Positions 1 to 5,177 of a stretch of DNA of 9,727 bases are shown here, one piece after another. Position numbers and translations under genes: made by a program. The stretch covers positions 1 through 9,727 of the forward strand of contig JBBRMT010000173.1 of NCBI GenBank assembly GCA_038230695.1. The letters run 5' to 3'. This stretch comes from QHBQ01 sp038230695. Lineage in GTDB: Bacteria > Chloroflexota > Chloroflexia > QHBQ01. A model generated the notes under the pieces. It did not search any database. It was not told the DNA's origin and worked only from the letters and a program-made list of their open reading frames with translations. Every line of letters starts with the position of its first letter. The first letter of the stretch is position 1.

Positions 1-1
1 G

Positions 2-277
2 GTGATCCTACCACTGGCAAAACCGGCGCTGGCAACCCTGGCGATCCTGGAGTTCCAAGGCGCGTGGAACTCGTTCCAGAACGAGCTGGTGCTGCTCAAC
101 ACCCAGGACAAGTTCCCGCTCACTGTCGGCCTCGCCTCGCTGAAGGGGGCGTACACCGGCAACATCAACCTTATCCTGGCCGCCTCGATGTTCAACACCG
201 TGCCAGCAGTGCTGATCTTTATCTTCTTCTCCCGATACTTCGTGCAAGGCTCGACCTACGCCGGAGTGAAGGGCTAG
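2..277 (+). CDS. Carbohydrate ABC transporter permease, MalG-type (5'-truncated)
   Basis: Only the last 91 residues are present; the reading frame is open to the left edge, and the GTG at position 2 is an internal valine, not a start. The protein would be an inner-membrane permease of a binding-protein-dependent sugar importer (CUT1 type). The visible part shows the typical C-terminal end of this family: an ILPLAKPALATLAI stretch just after the EAA-loop region, a GAWNSF segment, a PLTVGLASLKGAY periplasmic-facing stretch, then a last membrane helix (VPAVLIFIFFSRYF) and the common C-terminus YFVQGSTYAGVKG. The EAA motif that contacts the ATPase is cut off. The next gene begins about 8 nt after the TAG stop, and a YesL/DUF624 gene follows, which supports a sugar-uptake operon. 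The sugar cannot be read from this fragment. Confidence 0.9.
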   Translation: MILPLAKPALATLAILEFQGAWNSFQNELVLLNTQDKFPLTVGLASLKGAYTGNINLILAASMFNTVPAVLIFIFFSRYFVQGSTYAGVKG

Positions 278-284
278 GGCGGAG
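278..284 (+). promoter_or_regulatory. Shine-Dalgarno-like GGCGGAG for the AlkZ-like gene
   Basis: A purine-rich GGCGGAG lies directly after the permease stop codon. Only 1 nt separates it from the in-frame TTG at 286, whereas 7 nt separate it from an ATC at 292. No in-frame ATG or GTG lies nearby. The site therefore decides between a badly spaced TTG start and a rare ATC start; translation coupled to the preceding permease is also possible. Confidence 0.4.
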
Positions 285-285
285 A

Positions 286-1410
286 TTGGCGATCACACTA
301 TCTCCTGCTGATGTTCTCGCGCTGCGCCTACGGGCGCAGCGCCTGCATCCCCGCCCGCCAGCGGGTACGTCGGTTGCCCAGATCGTCAGTGAAGTGTGCG
401 GCTTGCAGTCGCAAGAGCCTAAAGCGGCGGCGCTCTCAGTGTGGGTTCGCAGTAGTGGGCTAGTCGCTGCCGACATTGAACGCGCCCGCGTGGAGCAGCG
501 TTCGGTGGTACGCACCTGGGCGATGCGTGGCACACTGCACCTGATCGCCAGCGCCGACCTCGGCTGGCTCTTGCCATTGCTGGCTCCTGGCTTTATCGTG
601 GGTGGACGTAAGCGCCGCGCCGAACTGGGGCTAGATGATGATACCTGCGTTCGTGGCATCGGCATCCTACGCAGTATCCTTGCCGCACAAGGGCCATTGA
701 CCCGTGCCGAGATTGTCGCGCAACTAGCGCACAAGGGGATTAAACTGATCGGCCAGGCAGTACCCCACCTAATCGGTTTGGCTGCGTTGCAAGGGATTAT
801 CTGCTGCGGGCCGGATCGCGGCGCGAAGCCGACCTATGTGCTGCTCGAAGATTGGCTGCCGTGCGGTGTATCGCTGCCGCGTGAAGCGGCGCGGGCAGAA
901 CTGGCCCGCCGCTATCTTCAGGCTTACGCGCCCGCCACACCGCAGGATATGGCTGCCTGGTCGGGCCTCCCCATCAGCGAGGCGCGGACCGCCTGGCAGC
1001 AGATCGGCGATGAACTGATTGAATGCGAGAGTGTTATTGGCCCTCTGTGGATGCACAAAACTCAAGCTGGTTGGCTTGACGAGCTATCGCTGCGCCGCCC
1101 CATTGTGCGGCTGCTGCCGGCCTTTGACACCTACCTACTGGGCTATCGCAGCCGCGACCTGGTAGTGGAATCGCAGTTTGCACGGCGCATCAACGCGGGT
1201 GGTGGCATACTGCACCCTACCCTGCTAATTGATGGCCGAGCGCGGGCAATCTGGCACAGCAAGCAGCATGGCAAGCAGTGGGGGGTTATCGTGGAGCCAT
1301 TTGCCAACCTCGAAGGCGAAATCCAGCCACAATTGCAGGTTGAGGTAAACGACATGGGCCGCTTCCTGGGCGGGCAAGCGAACTTGCGAATGGAATCTGG
1401 CGATGCTTGA
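286..1410 (+). CDS. Winged-helix DNA-binding protein of the AlkZ-like (HTH_42) family, possible DNA glycosylase
   Basis: This 374-residue protein matches the HTH_42/AlkZ-like family in length and motifs. From the TTG at 286, residues 39-44 read GLQSQE, giving Q41-x-Q43, the Q-x-Q motif which in Streptomyces AlkZ carries the catalytic glutamines at almost the same position. Then come WVRSSG (53-58), VVRTWAMRGTLHL (74-86) and LLPAFDTYLLGYRSRD (about 276-291), all typical of the family. Characterised members excise alkylated or crosslinked bases; most relatives are uncharacterised, so enzymatic function here is inferred. The start is uncertain: the frame stays open upstream over the permease gene, but family similarity begins around TLSPADVLALRLRAQRL. 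TTG 286 is the nearest conventional start, yet the GGCGGAG at 278-284 sits almost against it and would be better spaced for the ATC at 292. The last 8 nt overlap the next gene. A plain regulator is the alternative. Confidence 0.78.
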   Translation: MAITLSPADVLALRLRAQRLHPRPPAGTSVAQIVSEVCGLQSQEPKAAALSVWVRSSGLVAADIERARVEQRSVVRTWAMRGTLHLIASADLGWLLPLLAPGFIVGGRKRRAELGLDDDTCVRGIGILRSILAAQGPLTRAEIVAQLAHKGIKLIGQAVPHLIGLAALQGIICCGPDRGAKPTYVLLEDWLPCGVSLPREAARAELARRYLQAYAPATPQDMAAWSGLPISEARTAWQQIGDELIECESVIGPLWMHKTQAGWLDELSLRRPIVRLLPAFDTYLLGYRSRDLVVESQFARRINAGGGILHPTLLIDGRARAIWHSKQHGKQWGVIVEPFANLEGEIQPQLQVEVNDMGRFLGGQANLRMESGDA

Positions 1411-2077
1411 GCGGTTGCCTACCCCGATACGCACCATTACCCGCACTCTTGCTGACTGGTGGAGCGAGGTATACGTGTTGTCGCTAGCAAACTTCTTCTG
1501 GCTGCTGCTGCTGATTCCCATTGTCACCGCGCCTGCAGCAACCGCTGCGCTGTTCACCGTGGGCTGGCAAACGGCGCGGCACGAGGGTAGCTCGGTGCGC
1601 GAGTTCTTCGCCGCCTTCCGCGCTGCGCTGCTACCCAGCATCCCGCTCGGCCTGCTCGCCTTGCTCGGCACTGCCTTCGTCGGCTTCGATTTGTACTACT
1701 ACATGATGACGCTTAATGGCGGCGTGCTGCGCCTCGATAGCCTGGTCACCTGGACTGCCGTATACCTGTTTGTAATCTGGCTGCAGTGCCTCGGCTTCTG
1801 CTGGGCGCACTTTGCCGCCCGCCCCGATGTCGGCTTTGGCGGCACGCTGAAGAATGCCGCCATCCTCACCTTCCGTTACTCCGGCCACAACCTGATAACT
1901 TCGCTGTTCGTCCTGCTGCTGCTCGGCCTTTCAATCGTGCCGATCCTGCCCATCTTCGTCACCTTCGCTATCTCTGCCGTACTCATGGCGGAAAGCCTGC
2001 TCGAACTCGCTCCCGAACTGGTGGGGCATCGTGCCGACTGGGTAACGCCGGAGGAGCGGATTGACACGTGGAAATGA
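1403..2077 (+). CDS. YesL/DUF624 family integral membrane protein
   Basis: A 224-residue hydrophobic protein with the N-terminal signature of the YesL (DUF624) family: an NFFWLLLLIPIVTAPAATAALF segment at about residues 30-51, where the PIVT...PA.TAAL pattern is characteristic, followed by an amphipathic REFFAAFR stretch. Likely membrane helices are at about 25-47, 76-98, 115-137 and one or two between 163 and 197. YesL proteins have no established molecular function but are frequently encoded beside CUT1 sugar ABC permeases, and such a permease lies two genes upstream. The ATG at 1403 overlaps the preceding gene by 8 nt and has only a weak GGAA upstream (1392-1395), so coupled translation is likely. 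The TGA at 2075 is followed by non-coding DNA without an obvious terminator. Confidence 0.82.
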   Translation: MLERLPTPIRTITRTLADWWSEVYVLSLANFFWLLLLIPIVTAPAATAALFTVGWQTARHEGSSVREFFAAFRAALLPSIPLGLLALLGTAFVGFDLYYYMMTLNGGVLRLDSLVTWTAVYLFVIWLQCLGFCWAHFAARPDVGFGGTLKNAAILTFRYSGHNLITSLFVLLLLGLSIVPILPIFVTFAISAVLMAESLLELAPELVGHRADWVTPEERIDTWK

Positions 2078-2092
2078 TAGGCTACCCCTACG

Positions 2093-2111
2093 CCGTTAGA
2101 CTTCCGTTAGA
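2093..2111 (+). repeat. Direct repeat CCGTTAGA x2, 11-bp period
   Basis: Two perfect copies of CCGTTAGA occupy 2093-2100 and 2104-2111, one helical turn apart. They end about 25 bp before the -35 box of the promoter at 2137-2166. The phasing and place would suit an activator bound as a tandem dimer, but no factor can be named and chance is possible. Confidence 0.4.
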
Positions 2112-2136
2112 TAGCGCCCGCTTAGGTCGGATTCTA

Positions 2137-2166
2137 TTGACGGCGCGGCGCAGGCGGTCATATAAT
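2137..2166 (+). promoter_or_regulatory. Sigma70-type promoter for the DUF4177 gene
   Basis: TTGACG (2137-2142) and a perfect TATAAT (2161-2166) are separated by 18 bp. Transcription should begin near 2173, giving a leader of about 90 nt before the ATG at 2266. The leader holds a 6-bp inverted repeat, GCAGGG (2181-2186) with CCCTGC (2208-2213), and a second TATAAT at 2232-2237 that lacks a recognisable -35. This is one of the two strongest promoters in the window. Confidence 0.7.
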
Positions 2167-2173
2167 GAATAGC

Positions 2174-2236
2174 ATGAGGGGCAGGGCAAGCAGCAACGCT
2201 ACACAGACCCTGCGCCGCGAAAATGTTTGCATATAA
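2174..2236 (+). other. Possible leaderless 20-codon upstream ORF in the DUF4177 leader
   Basis: An ATG at 2174 opens a 20-codon frame ending in TAA at 2234-2236 (MRGRASSNATQTLRRENVCI). It begins 7 nt after the TATAAT, within a base or so of the predicted transcription start, and has no ribosome-binding site, so it would have to be translated as a leaderless message. It ends 29 nt before the start of the DUF4177 gene. The composition is basic and polar, with no run of a single regulatory codon. Coding is unproven; a chance ATG is the main alternative. Confidence 0.2.
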
Positions 2237-2265
2237 TAACAGGTTTTTCAGAAAGGGGCAGTAAG

Positions 2266-2628
2266 ATGGACGAAGCAACTATCAAGCTGGACGAGGCCAA
2301 GACCGAGGATGGCTGGCAGTACAAGGTTGTATACATAGACTTCCGTGGCCGCATCTCAGTGGAGGGCCAGGAGACGCACGCCAGCAGGGGCGACCACAGC
2401 ACCGGGTTTGTGCGCCGCTTCCTCGACAACCTGGGGCGCGAGGGCTGGGAGCTAGTCAGCATCCACCCGCAGATGCCGCCGGAGACCGCCTACTTCTTGT
2501 TCAAAAAGCCTGGCAGTGCGCCAGTGGATGAGGCCAAAACTGTAGACGAGACGCAAGGCAACCAGCAAGGCGAGGCTCAGACCGAGGGCCAACCCACCCC
2601 GCAAGCAGGACCGCGCTTGAGTGCGTAA
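2266..2628 (+). CDS. Small DUF4177-type protein
   Basis: A 120-residue soluble protein. Residues 17-81 show the DUF4177 pattern: WQYKVVYIDFRG as the first strand, a helix FVRRFLDNLGREGWEL containing the hallmark GREGWEL (57-63), then VSIHPQM and the final strand AYFLFKKP. Members are small proteins of unknown function. The tail (82-120) is acidic, glutamine- and proline-rich and probably disordered; DEAKT occurs at residues 9-13 and again at 88-92. The ATG at 2266 is chosen because AAAGGGG (2252-2258) lies 7 nt upstream; a TTG at 2227 in the same frame has no such site. The gene has its own promoter and a strong terminator, so it is monocistronic. Confidence 0.75.
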   Translation: MDEATIKLDEAKTEDGWQYKVVYIDFRGRISVEGQETHASRGDHSTGFVRRFLDNLGREGWELVSIHPQMPPETAYFLFKKPGSAPVDEAKTVDETQGNQQGEAQTEGQPTPQAGPRLSA

Positions 2629-2650
2629 GATAATCAGTTGAGTGCATAAG
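2617..2650 (+). repeat. Direct repeat spanning the DUF4177 stop codon
   Basis: TTGAGTGCGTAAG (2617-2629) recurs as TTGAGTGCATAAG (2638-2650) with a 21-nt period. Each copy encodes Leu-Ser-Ala-stop in the same frame, so the gene end has been duplicated and the second stop acts as a backup. It looks like a small tandem duplication. Confidence 0.6.
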
Positions 2651-2660
2651 CCACAATCCT

Positions 2661-2700
2661 AAGAATAACCCCTACTAGTACGACAGGGGTTATTCTTTTT
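2661..2700 (+). terminator. Intrinsic terminator after the DUF4177 gene
   Basis: A perfect 13-bp stem, AAGAATAACCCCT (2661-2673) with AGGGGTTATTCTT (2685-2697), has an 11-nt loop and runs into TTTTT at 2696-2700. It insulates the DUF4177 unit from the islet downstream. Confidence 0.9.
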
Positions 2701-2724
2701 GCCGTTAAGTTGTGGAAAACTATC

Positions 2725-2753
2725 TTGACGTATCAGTACAATTGTGCTATCAT
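2725..2753 (+). promoter_or_regulatory. Promoter with embedded palindrome for the DUF6414-like gene
   Basis: TTGACG (2725-2730), a 17-bp spacer and TATCAT (2748-2753) form a near-consensus housekeeping promoter. The spacer carries a near-perfect palindrome, AGTACAATTGTGCT (2735-2748), with one mismatched pair around an ACAATTGT core. It ends on the first base of the -10 box. A repressor bound there would block RNA polymerase, so an operator is plausible. No matching regulator is encoded in the window. Confidence 0.65.
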
Positions 2754-2815
2754 ATTATTGGGCTTCATAATACTCTCATAGGAATCAACAACCCATAACT
2801 GAAAAGGAGATTGCC

Positions 2816-3748
2816 ATGCTAACCATTCGTGATTTCATCTACCTTGATACTGAGCGCCTGAAGTCCATGTTGTCACAAGTTGATGAGGGTTTGCTAGAGA
2901 GTACAGCTAAAGCTAGAACTAGCGAAAAGGGTGCAAGTACAGAAGGAAAAGGGTCACTCTTCGGACTCCTAGAGGCAAAGGGTGAACTAAGTTATCTTCT
3001 TCAGAATCAGGAAACAGAAACCCGAGCGCTCCACGACAACATATACAACATCGTTGAGGACACACTCAAAAGGGATGATGCCCTAATCCTTATTCCTGGT
3101 GACACTGAAGACCGGGACACTTGTATATCTAGCAGGAAGCAACTAGAACTAGTAGCCACAGAAACGTCATTCGTGCTAGCTACTGGTTTGGTAAATATAA
3201 ATGATTACAACTACCTTCTACGCTTTCTTCGAGGCTATGAAAAGTTGGAGAAAGCAATCGGTGCGGCTGCAACTCCGAGTCAAGCAGCGGGATCTTCTCG
3301 CTCACAGCAACAGGGCAAGAGTGGAGCCGCTAACCAAAAAAATCCATCAACGTCTAATTCAATTAAGACAGTTGTTCTTCCTATTATTGAACACTTTTAT
3401 CAGAGAGATACCAGCTCACCAAGTCGTATTACCTTTAAGATTATGCCAAACGAGAGTCAACCTGATTTTCGCCTAGTTGGAGACTTGCAACCAGAGTTTC
3501 TTAGGGAAAACATAGACTCTATTATCTACAAATATGGGTCAGCACCGGCTACACCATGGCATATGTTTGCTCAGATCGCAGCTATACCAAGCCAGCACCA
3601 ATCTGGAGTCAATATGCAGGGAACGGGGTCAGAAGTTGAGATGGCACTGCATAAAGGCTTCGATGCACTTCGTGGGTTCGAACGATCAGGTATATCCGTT
3701 TCATACCCCGAAGTAGCTGTTACGCCAATTGCGATATACCGCATCTGA
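2816..3748 (+). CDS. DUF6414-like protein of unknown function on a low-GC islet
   Basis: A 310-residue soluble protein without a signal peptide or membrane helix. The N-terminus (residues 6-29, with FIYLDTERLKSMLSQVDEGL) and the C-terminal half (LVGDLQPEFLRENIDSIIYKYG, then WHMFAQIAAIP, about 220-258) resemble my recollection of the uncharacterised DUF6414 family; the match needs a profile search. Between two probably folded halves, residues 150-183 form a Ser/Gln/Ala/Asn-rich linker. A short hydrophobic strand ALILIP lies at 89-94. No catalytic motif is recognised. AAAGGAG ends at 2809, 6 nt before the ATG. GC content is about 45% by eye against near 60% in neighbours, with AT-ending codons (AGA, CTA, ATA, AAA) much commoner, which suggests recent horizontal acquisition. 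It has its own promoter, lies after a terminator and converges with the redox operon. A role in stress or defence is possible but not shown. Confidence 0.6.
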   Translation: MLTIRDFIYLDTERLKSMLSQVDEGLLESTAKARTSEKGASTEGKGSLFGLLEAKGELSYLLQNQETETRALHDNIYNIVEDTLKRDDALILIPGDTEDRDTCISSRKQLELVATETSFVLATGLVNINDYNYLLRFLRGYEKLEKAIGAAATPSQAAGSSRSQQQGKSGAANQKNPSTSNSIKTVVLPIIEHFYQRDTSSPSRITFKIMPNESQPDFRLVGDLQPEFLRENIDSIIYKYGSAPATPWHMFAQIAAIPSQHQSGVNMQGTGSEVEMALHKGFDALRGFERSGISVSYPEVAVTPIAIYRI

Positions 3749-3773
3749 AACCAGCATAGTCCTCAATAGAGAA

Positions 3774-3798
3774 CACCCCTGCCTCTGCAGCAGGGGTG
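3774..3798. terminator. Hairpin between convergent genes, weak terminator
   Basis: CACCCCTGC (3774-3782) pairs perfectly with GCAGGGGTG (3790-3798) around a 7-nt loop. It lies 26 nt after the DUF6414-like stop and 27 nt beyond the end of the dsbA-like gene on the other strand. Neither side has a T-run, so it is at best a weak, perhaps two-way, terminator or an mRNA 3'-end stabiliser. Confidence 0.5.
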
Positions 3799-3824
3799 AT
3801 TGTCAGATCATATGATTCAGCCGA

Positions 3825-4388
3825 TTAAATACCGTCTGTACCGTACTTCTCGCCATTGGCGATTGCTTCCTCCAGCGCGGGCATGAGCGCCTCGGCGGAG
3901 TGTTCACCGTCGTAGCGCCGCCCGTTGATAAAGAAAGTGGGCGTACCCTGGACGCGGGCGCGGATACCCTGGCGGAAGGAGTCGCGCACCTTGTCCTTAT
4001 AGGTGCGCTCCACCAGCGCGGTCTCGAACGCGACCATATCAAGGCCAATCTGCTGTGCGTAGCGGTCGAGGTCTTCGCGGGTGAGGTGGCTCTGGTTCTC
4101 ATAAAGCAGGTCGTGCATCGCCCAGAACTGGCCCTGCGCCCCCGCTGCCTCAGCGGCCTCGGCGGCTAGCTGGGCATGGGGATGGCTGCTGGCAATAGGA
4201 AAGTGGCGGAAAACGAAGCGGAGTTTGTCGCCAAGTTGCTCCTGCACCTGCTTCACTATCGGATAAGCCACGCCGCAGTAGGGACACTCGAAGTCGCCGT
4301 ATTCCACCATCGTTACTGGCGCATCATCCGGCCCTTCGCGCCAATCCGCATCCGTCACTTCGGGCAAACCGCGTGGGGTTAGCGGCAT
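3825..4388 (-). CDS. Cytosolic DsbA-like thioredoxin-fold oxidoreductase (CPYC)
   Basis: A 187-residue protein of the DsbA/Thioredoxin_4 family. The first strand VTMVEYGDFECPYCG carries the redox site C35-P-Y-C38. A helical insert of about 70 residues follows, with FRHFPIASSHPHAQLAAEAAEAA (60-82) and FWAMHDLLYENQSHLT (88-103) typical of the family. The thioredoxin fold is then completed by VQGTPTFFINGRRYDG (146-161), where P150 is the cis-proline facing the active site. There is no signal peptide or anchor, so it should act in the cytosol as a disulfide reductase or isomerase rather than a secreted oxidase. Its ATG shares one base with the TAA of the peroxiredoxin gene (TAATG), and GGAAGG (4398-4403) inside that gene serves as ribosome-binding site at 9 nt. 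Its context suggests it recycles the peroxiredoxin; this is inferred. Confidence 0.88.
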   Translation of the reverse strand: MPLTPRGLPEVTDADWREGPDDAPVTMVEYGDFECPYCGVAYPIVKQVQEQLGDKLRFVFRHFPIASSHPHAQLAAEAAEAAGAQGQFWAMHDLLYENQSHLTREDLDRYAQQIGLDMVAFETALVERTYKDKVRDSFRQGIRARVQGTPTFFINGRRYDGEHSAEALMPALEEAIANGEKYGTDGI

Positions 4389-4867
4389 TACTTGCTACCT
4401 TCCATCTGCTCCAGCGCGTCGAACACCTTGGGGATTTCAGGGATGTTTGCGCGGCTGGATGAGACATCGGTGTAAGCGATTTTGCCATCCTTATCCACCA
4501 CGAATGTTGCACGCTCGGCAGCGCCATCGGGGTTCTGCACGCCGTATGCGCTGATCGCCGCACCGCTGCGGTCAGCCAGCAGTGGGAAGGTGAGATTAAG
4601 ACTATCAGCCCACGCCTTGTGGCTGAAGCGGCTATCTGCGCTAACCCCCAGCACTACCGCATCCTTCTGTTCAAAGTCGGGCAGCACCTCCTGGTAGAGA
4701 TTCATCTCGTTGGTGCAGACACTGCTCCAGTCATACGGGTAGAAAACAAGCACTACCGAACGACCTCGATAATCATGCAGGCTGACATCCTTGTTATCCG
4801 CATCCTTTAGCGTGAAATCGGGGGCGGCATCGCCCACCTTCAAGGGGGCATTGTTTTGCTCGGCCAT
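4388..4867 (-). CDS. Peroxiredoxin, one-cysteine BCP/AhpE-like
   Basis: A 159-residue thiol peroxidase (AhpC/TSA superfamily) that reduces hydrogen peroxide and organic hydroperoxides in the cytosol. After the N-terminal APDFTLKDADNKDVSL stretch comes FYPYDWSSVCTNEM, giving P44-x3-S48-x2-C51: the P-x-x-x-T/S-x-x-C motif with peroxidatic Cys51 and serine at the usual threonine position. ADSRFSHKAWAD, FPLLAD and the AERATFVVDKDG stretch with the conserved arginine follow. C51 is the only cysteine in the protein, so there is no resolving cysteine and reduction must come from an external thiol, as in AhpE. The ATG at 4867 has AAAGGA (4880-4885) about 12 nt upstream, slightly far. It is the first gene of a two-gene unit with the DsbA-like gene, which overlaps its stop codon. 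Confidence 0.9.
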   Translation of the reverse strand: MAEQNNAPLKVGDAAPDFTLKDADNKDVSLHDYRGRSVVLVFYPYDWSSVCTNEMNLYQEVLPDFEQKDAVVLGVSADSRFSHKAWADSLNLTFPLLADRSGAAISAYGVQNPDGAAERATFVVDKDGKIAYTDVSSSRANIPEIPKVFDALEQMEGSK

Positions 4868-4935
4868 GAGTTTAGTTTGTCCTTTCGCTTGACTGTCTCT
4901 TTCTGGTTTGTGGCTAACTGCTTCGCGCCAGAGTA

Positions 4936-4944
4936 ATTATACCA
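4936..4944 (-). promoter_or_regulatory. Extended -10 promoter of the peroxiredoxin-dsbA operon
   Basis: Read on the minus strand, TGGTATAAT is a perfect -10 box with the TGn extension. At 17-18 bp spacing there is no good -35 box; that region instead borders iterated GCCAA repeats (4963-4988). An extended -10 without a -35 is typical of promoters that need an activator. It lies about 70 bp upstream of the peroxiredoxin start. Confidence 0.5.
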
Positions 4945-4962
4945 TACCCATCGCCCCAGATC

Positions 4963-4988
4963 GCCAACTTGCCAAAATATGCCAACTT
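4963..4988. repeat. Three iterated GCCAA(C/A)(T/A)T repeats upstream of the redox promoter
   Basis: GCCAACTT at 4963-4970, GCCAAAAT at 4971-4978 and GCCAACTT at 4981-4988 lie in tandem with starts 8 and 10 bp apart. They cover roughly -30 to -55 relative to the predicted start from the -10 box at 4936-4941, the usual place for an activator site. The binding protein is unknown. Confidence 0.4.
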
Positions 4989-5042
4989 TTTCATGCCTTG
5001 TTGCGATATGATATGGTTGCCCACAGGCAGTCAGCTAATTGG

Positions 5043-5112
5043 AGCAGGAGTGTGGAGCTATGTGCCTGGGTTCCTGGTGGGTATCCCATGTACATAGCTC
5101 CTACCCCTGCTT
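5043..5112. repeat. Long imperfect inverted repeat, candidate structured RNA
   Basis: The arms contain AGCAGG (5043-5048) with CCTGCT (5106-5111), and GGAGCTATGT (5054-5063) with ACATAGCTCC (5092-5101), both perfect and separated by a small internal loop. Within the 28-nt top, TGGG and CCCA can pair further. The long stem has no T-run on either side, so it is not a classical terminator. It may be a small RNA, a remnant of a miniature mobile element, or a two-way transcription barrier. Confidence 0.55.
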
Positions 5113-5124
5113 AGATGATATATG

Positions 5125-5151
5125 ACAGGAGCGCAACCTATGCGCTCCTGT
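5125..5151. terminator. Perfect 11-bp hairpin downstream of the ABC operon
   Basis: ACAGGAGCGCA (5125-5135) pairs perfectly with TGCGCTCCTGT (5141-5151) around a 5-nt loop. It lies about 48 nt after the second permease stop on the minus strand. The stem is strong, but the following minus-strand sequence (CATATATCATC) has only scattered T residues. It is the likely 3' end of the ABC transcript. Confidence 0.5.
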
Positions 5152-5177
5152 AACATCCTCATATCAATGCACTCCTC

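Noticed and set aside
64..285. In-frame ATG at 64 as the start of the AlkZ-like protein
   Set aside because: The extra 74 residues would overlap the permease gene in another frame, are arginine/proline-rich without family similarity, and have no ribosome-binding site.
219..734. 171-residue minus-strand frame opposite the AlkZ-like gene
   Set aside because: Arg/Ser/Ala-rich composition without domain features, wholly antisense to a gene with clear family motifs.
2227..2265. TTG at 2227 as the start of the DUF4177 protein
   Set aside because: It lacks a ribosome-binding site, while the ATG at 2266 has AAAGGGG at proper spacing and gives the usual domain length.
3201..3476. 91-residue plus-strand frame inside the DUF6414-like gene
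   Set aside because: It overlaps the DUF6414-like gene in another frame, has no ribosome-binding site and no recognisable domain; the AT-rich DNA simply leaves alternative frames open.
2701..3800. Insertion sequence or integrated mobile element
   Set aside because: Despite the low GC there is no transposase or integrase, no clear terminal inverted repeats bounding the unit, and no target-site duplication that I could see.
5041..5112. T-box or other metabolite riboswitch
   Set aside because: The TGGGTTCC sequence in the loop does not match the T-box UGGNACC bulge, no downstream plus-strand gene exists for it to control, and no terminator/antiterminator pair is seen.
4908..5114. 68-residue plus-strand frame in the intergenic region
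   Set aside because: It runs across the redox promoter and one arm of the long inverted repeat, with no ribosome-binding site and no protein-like pattern.
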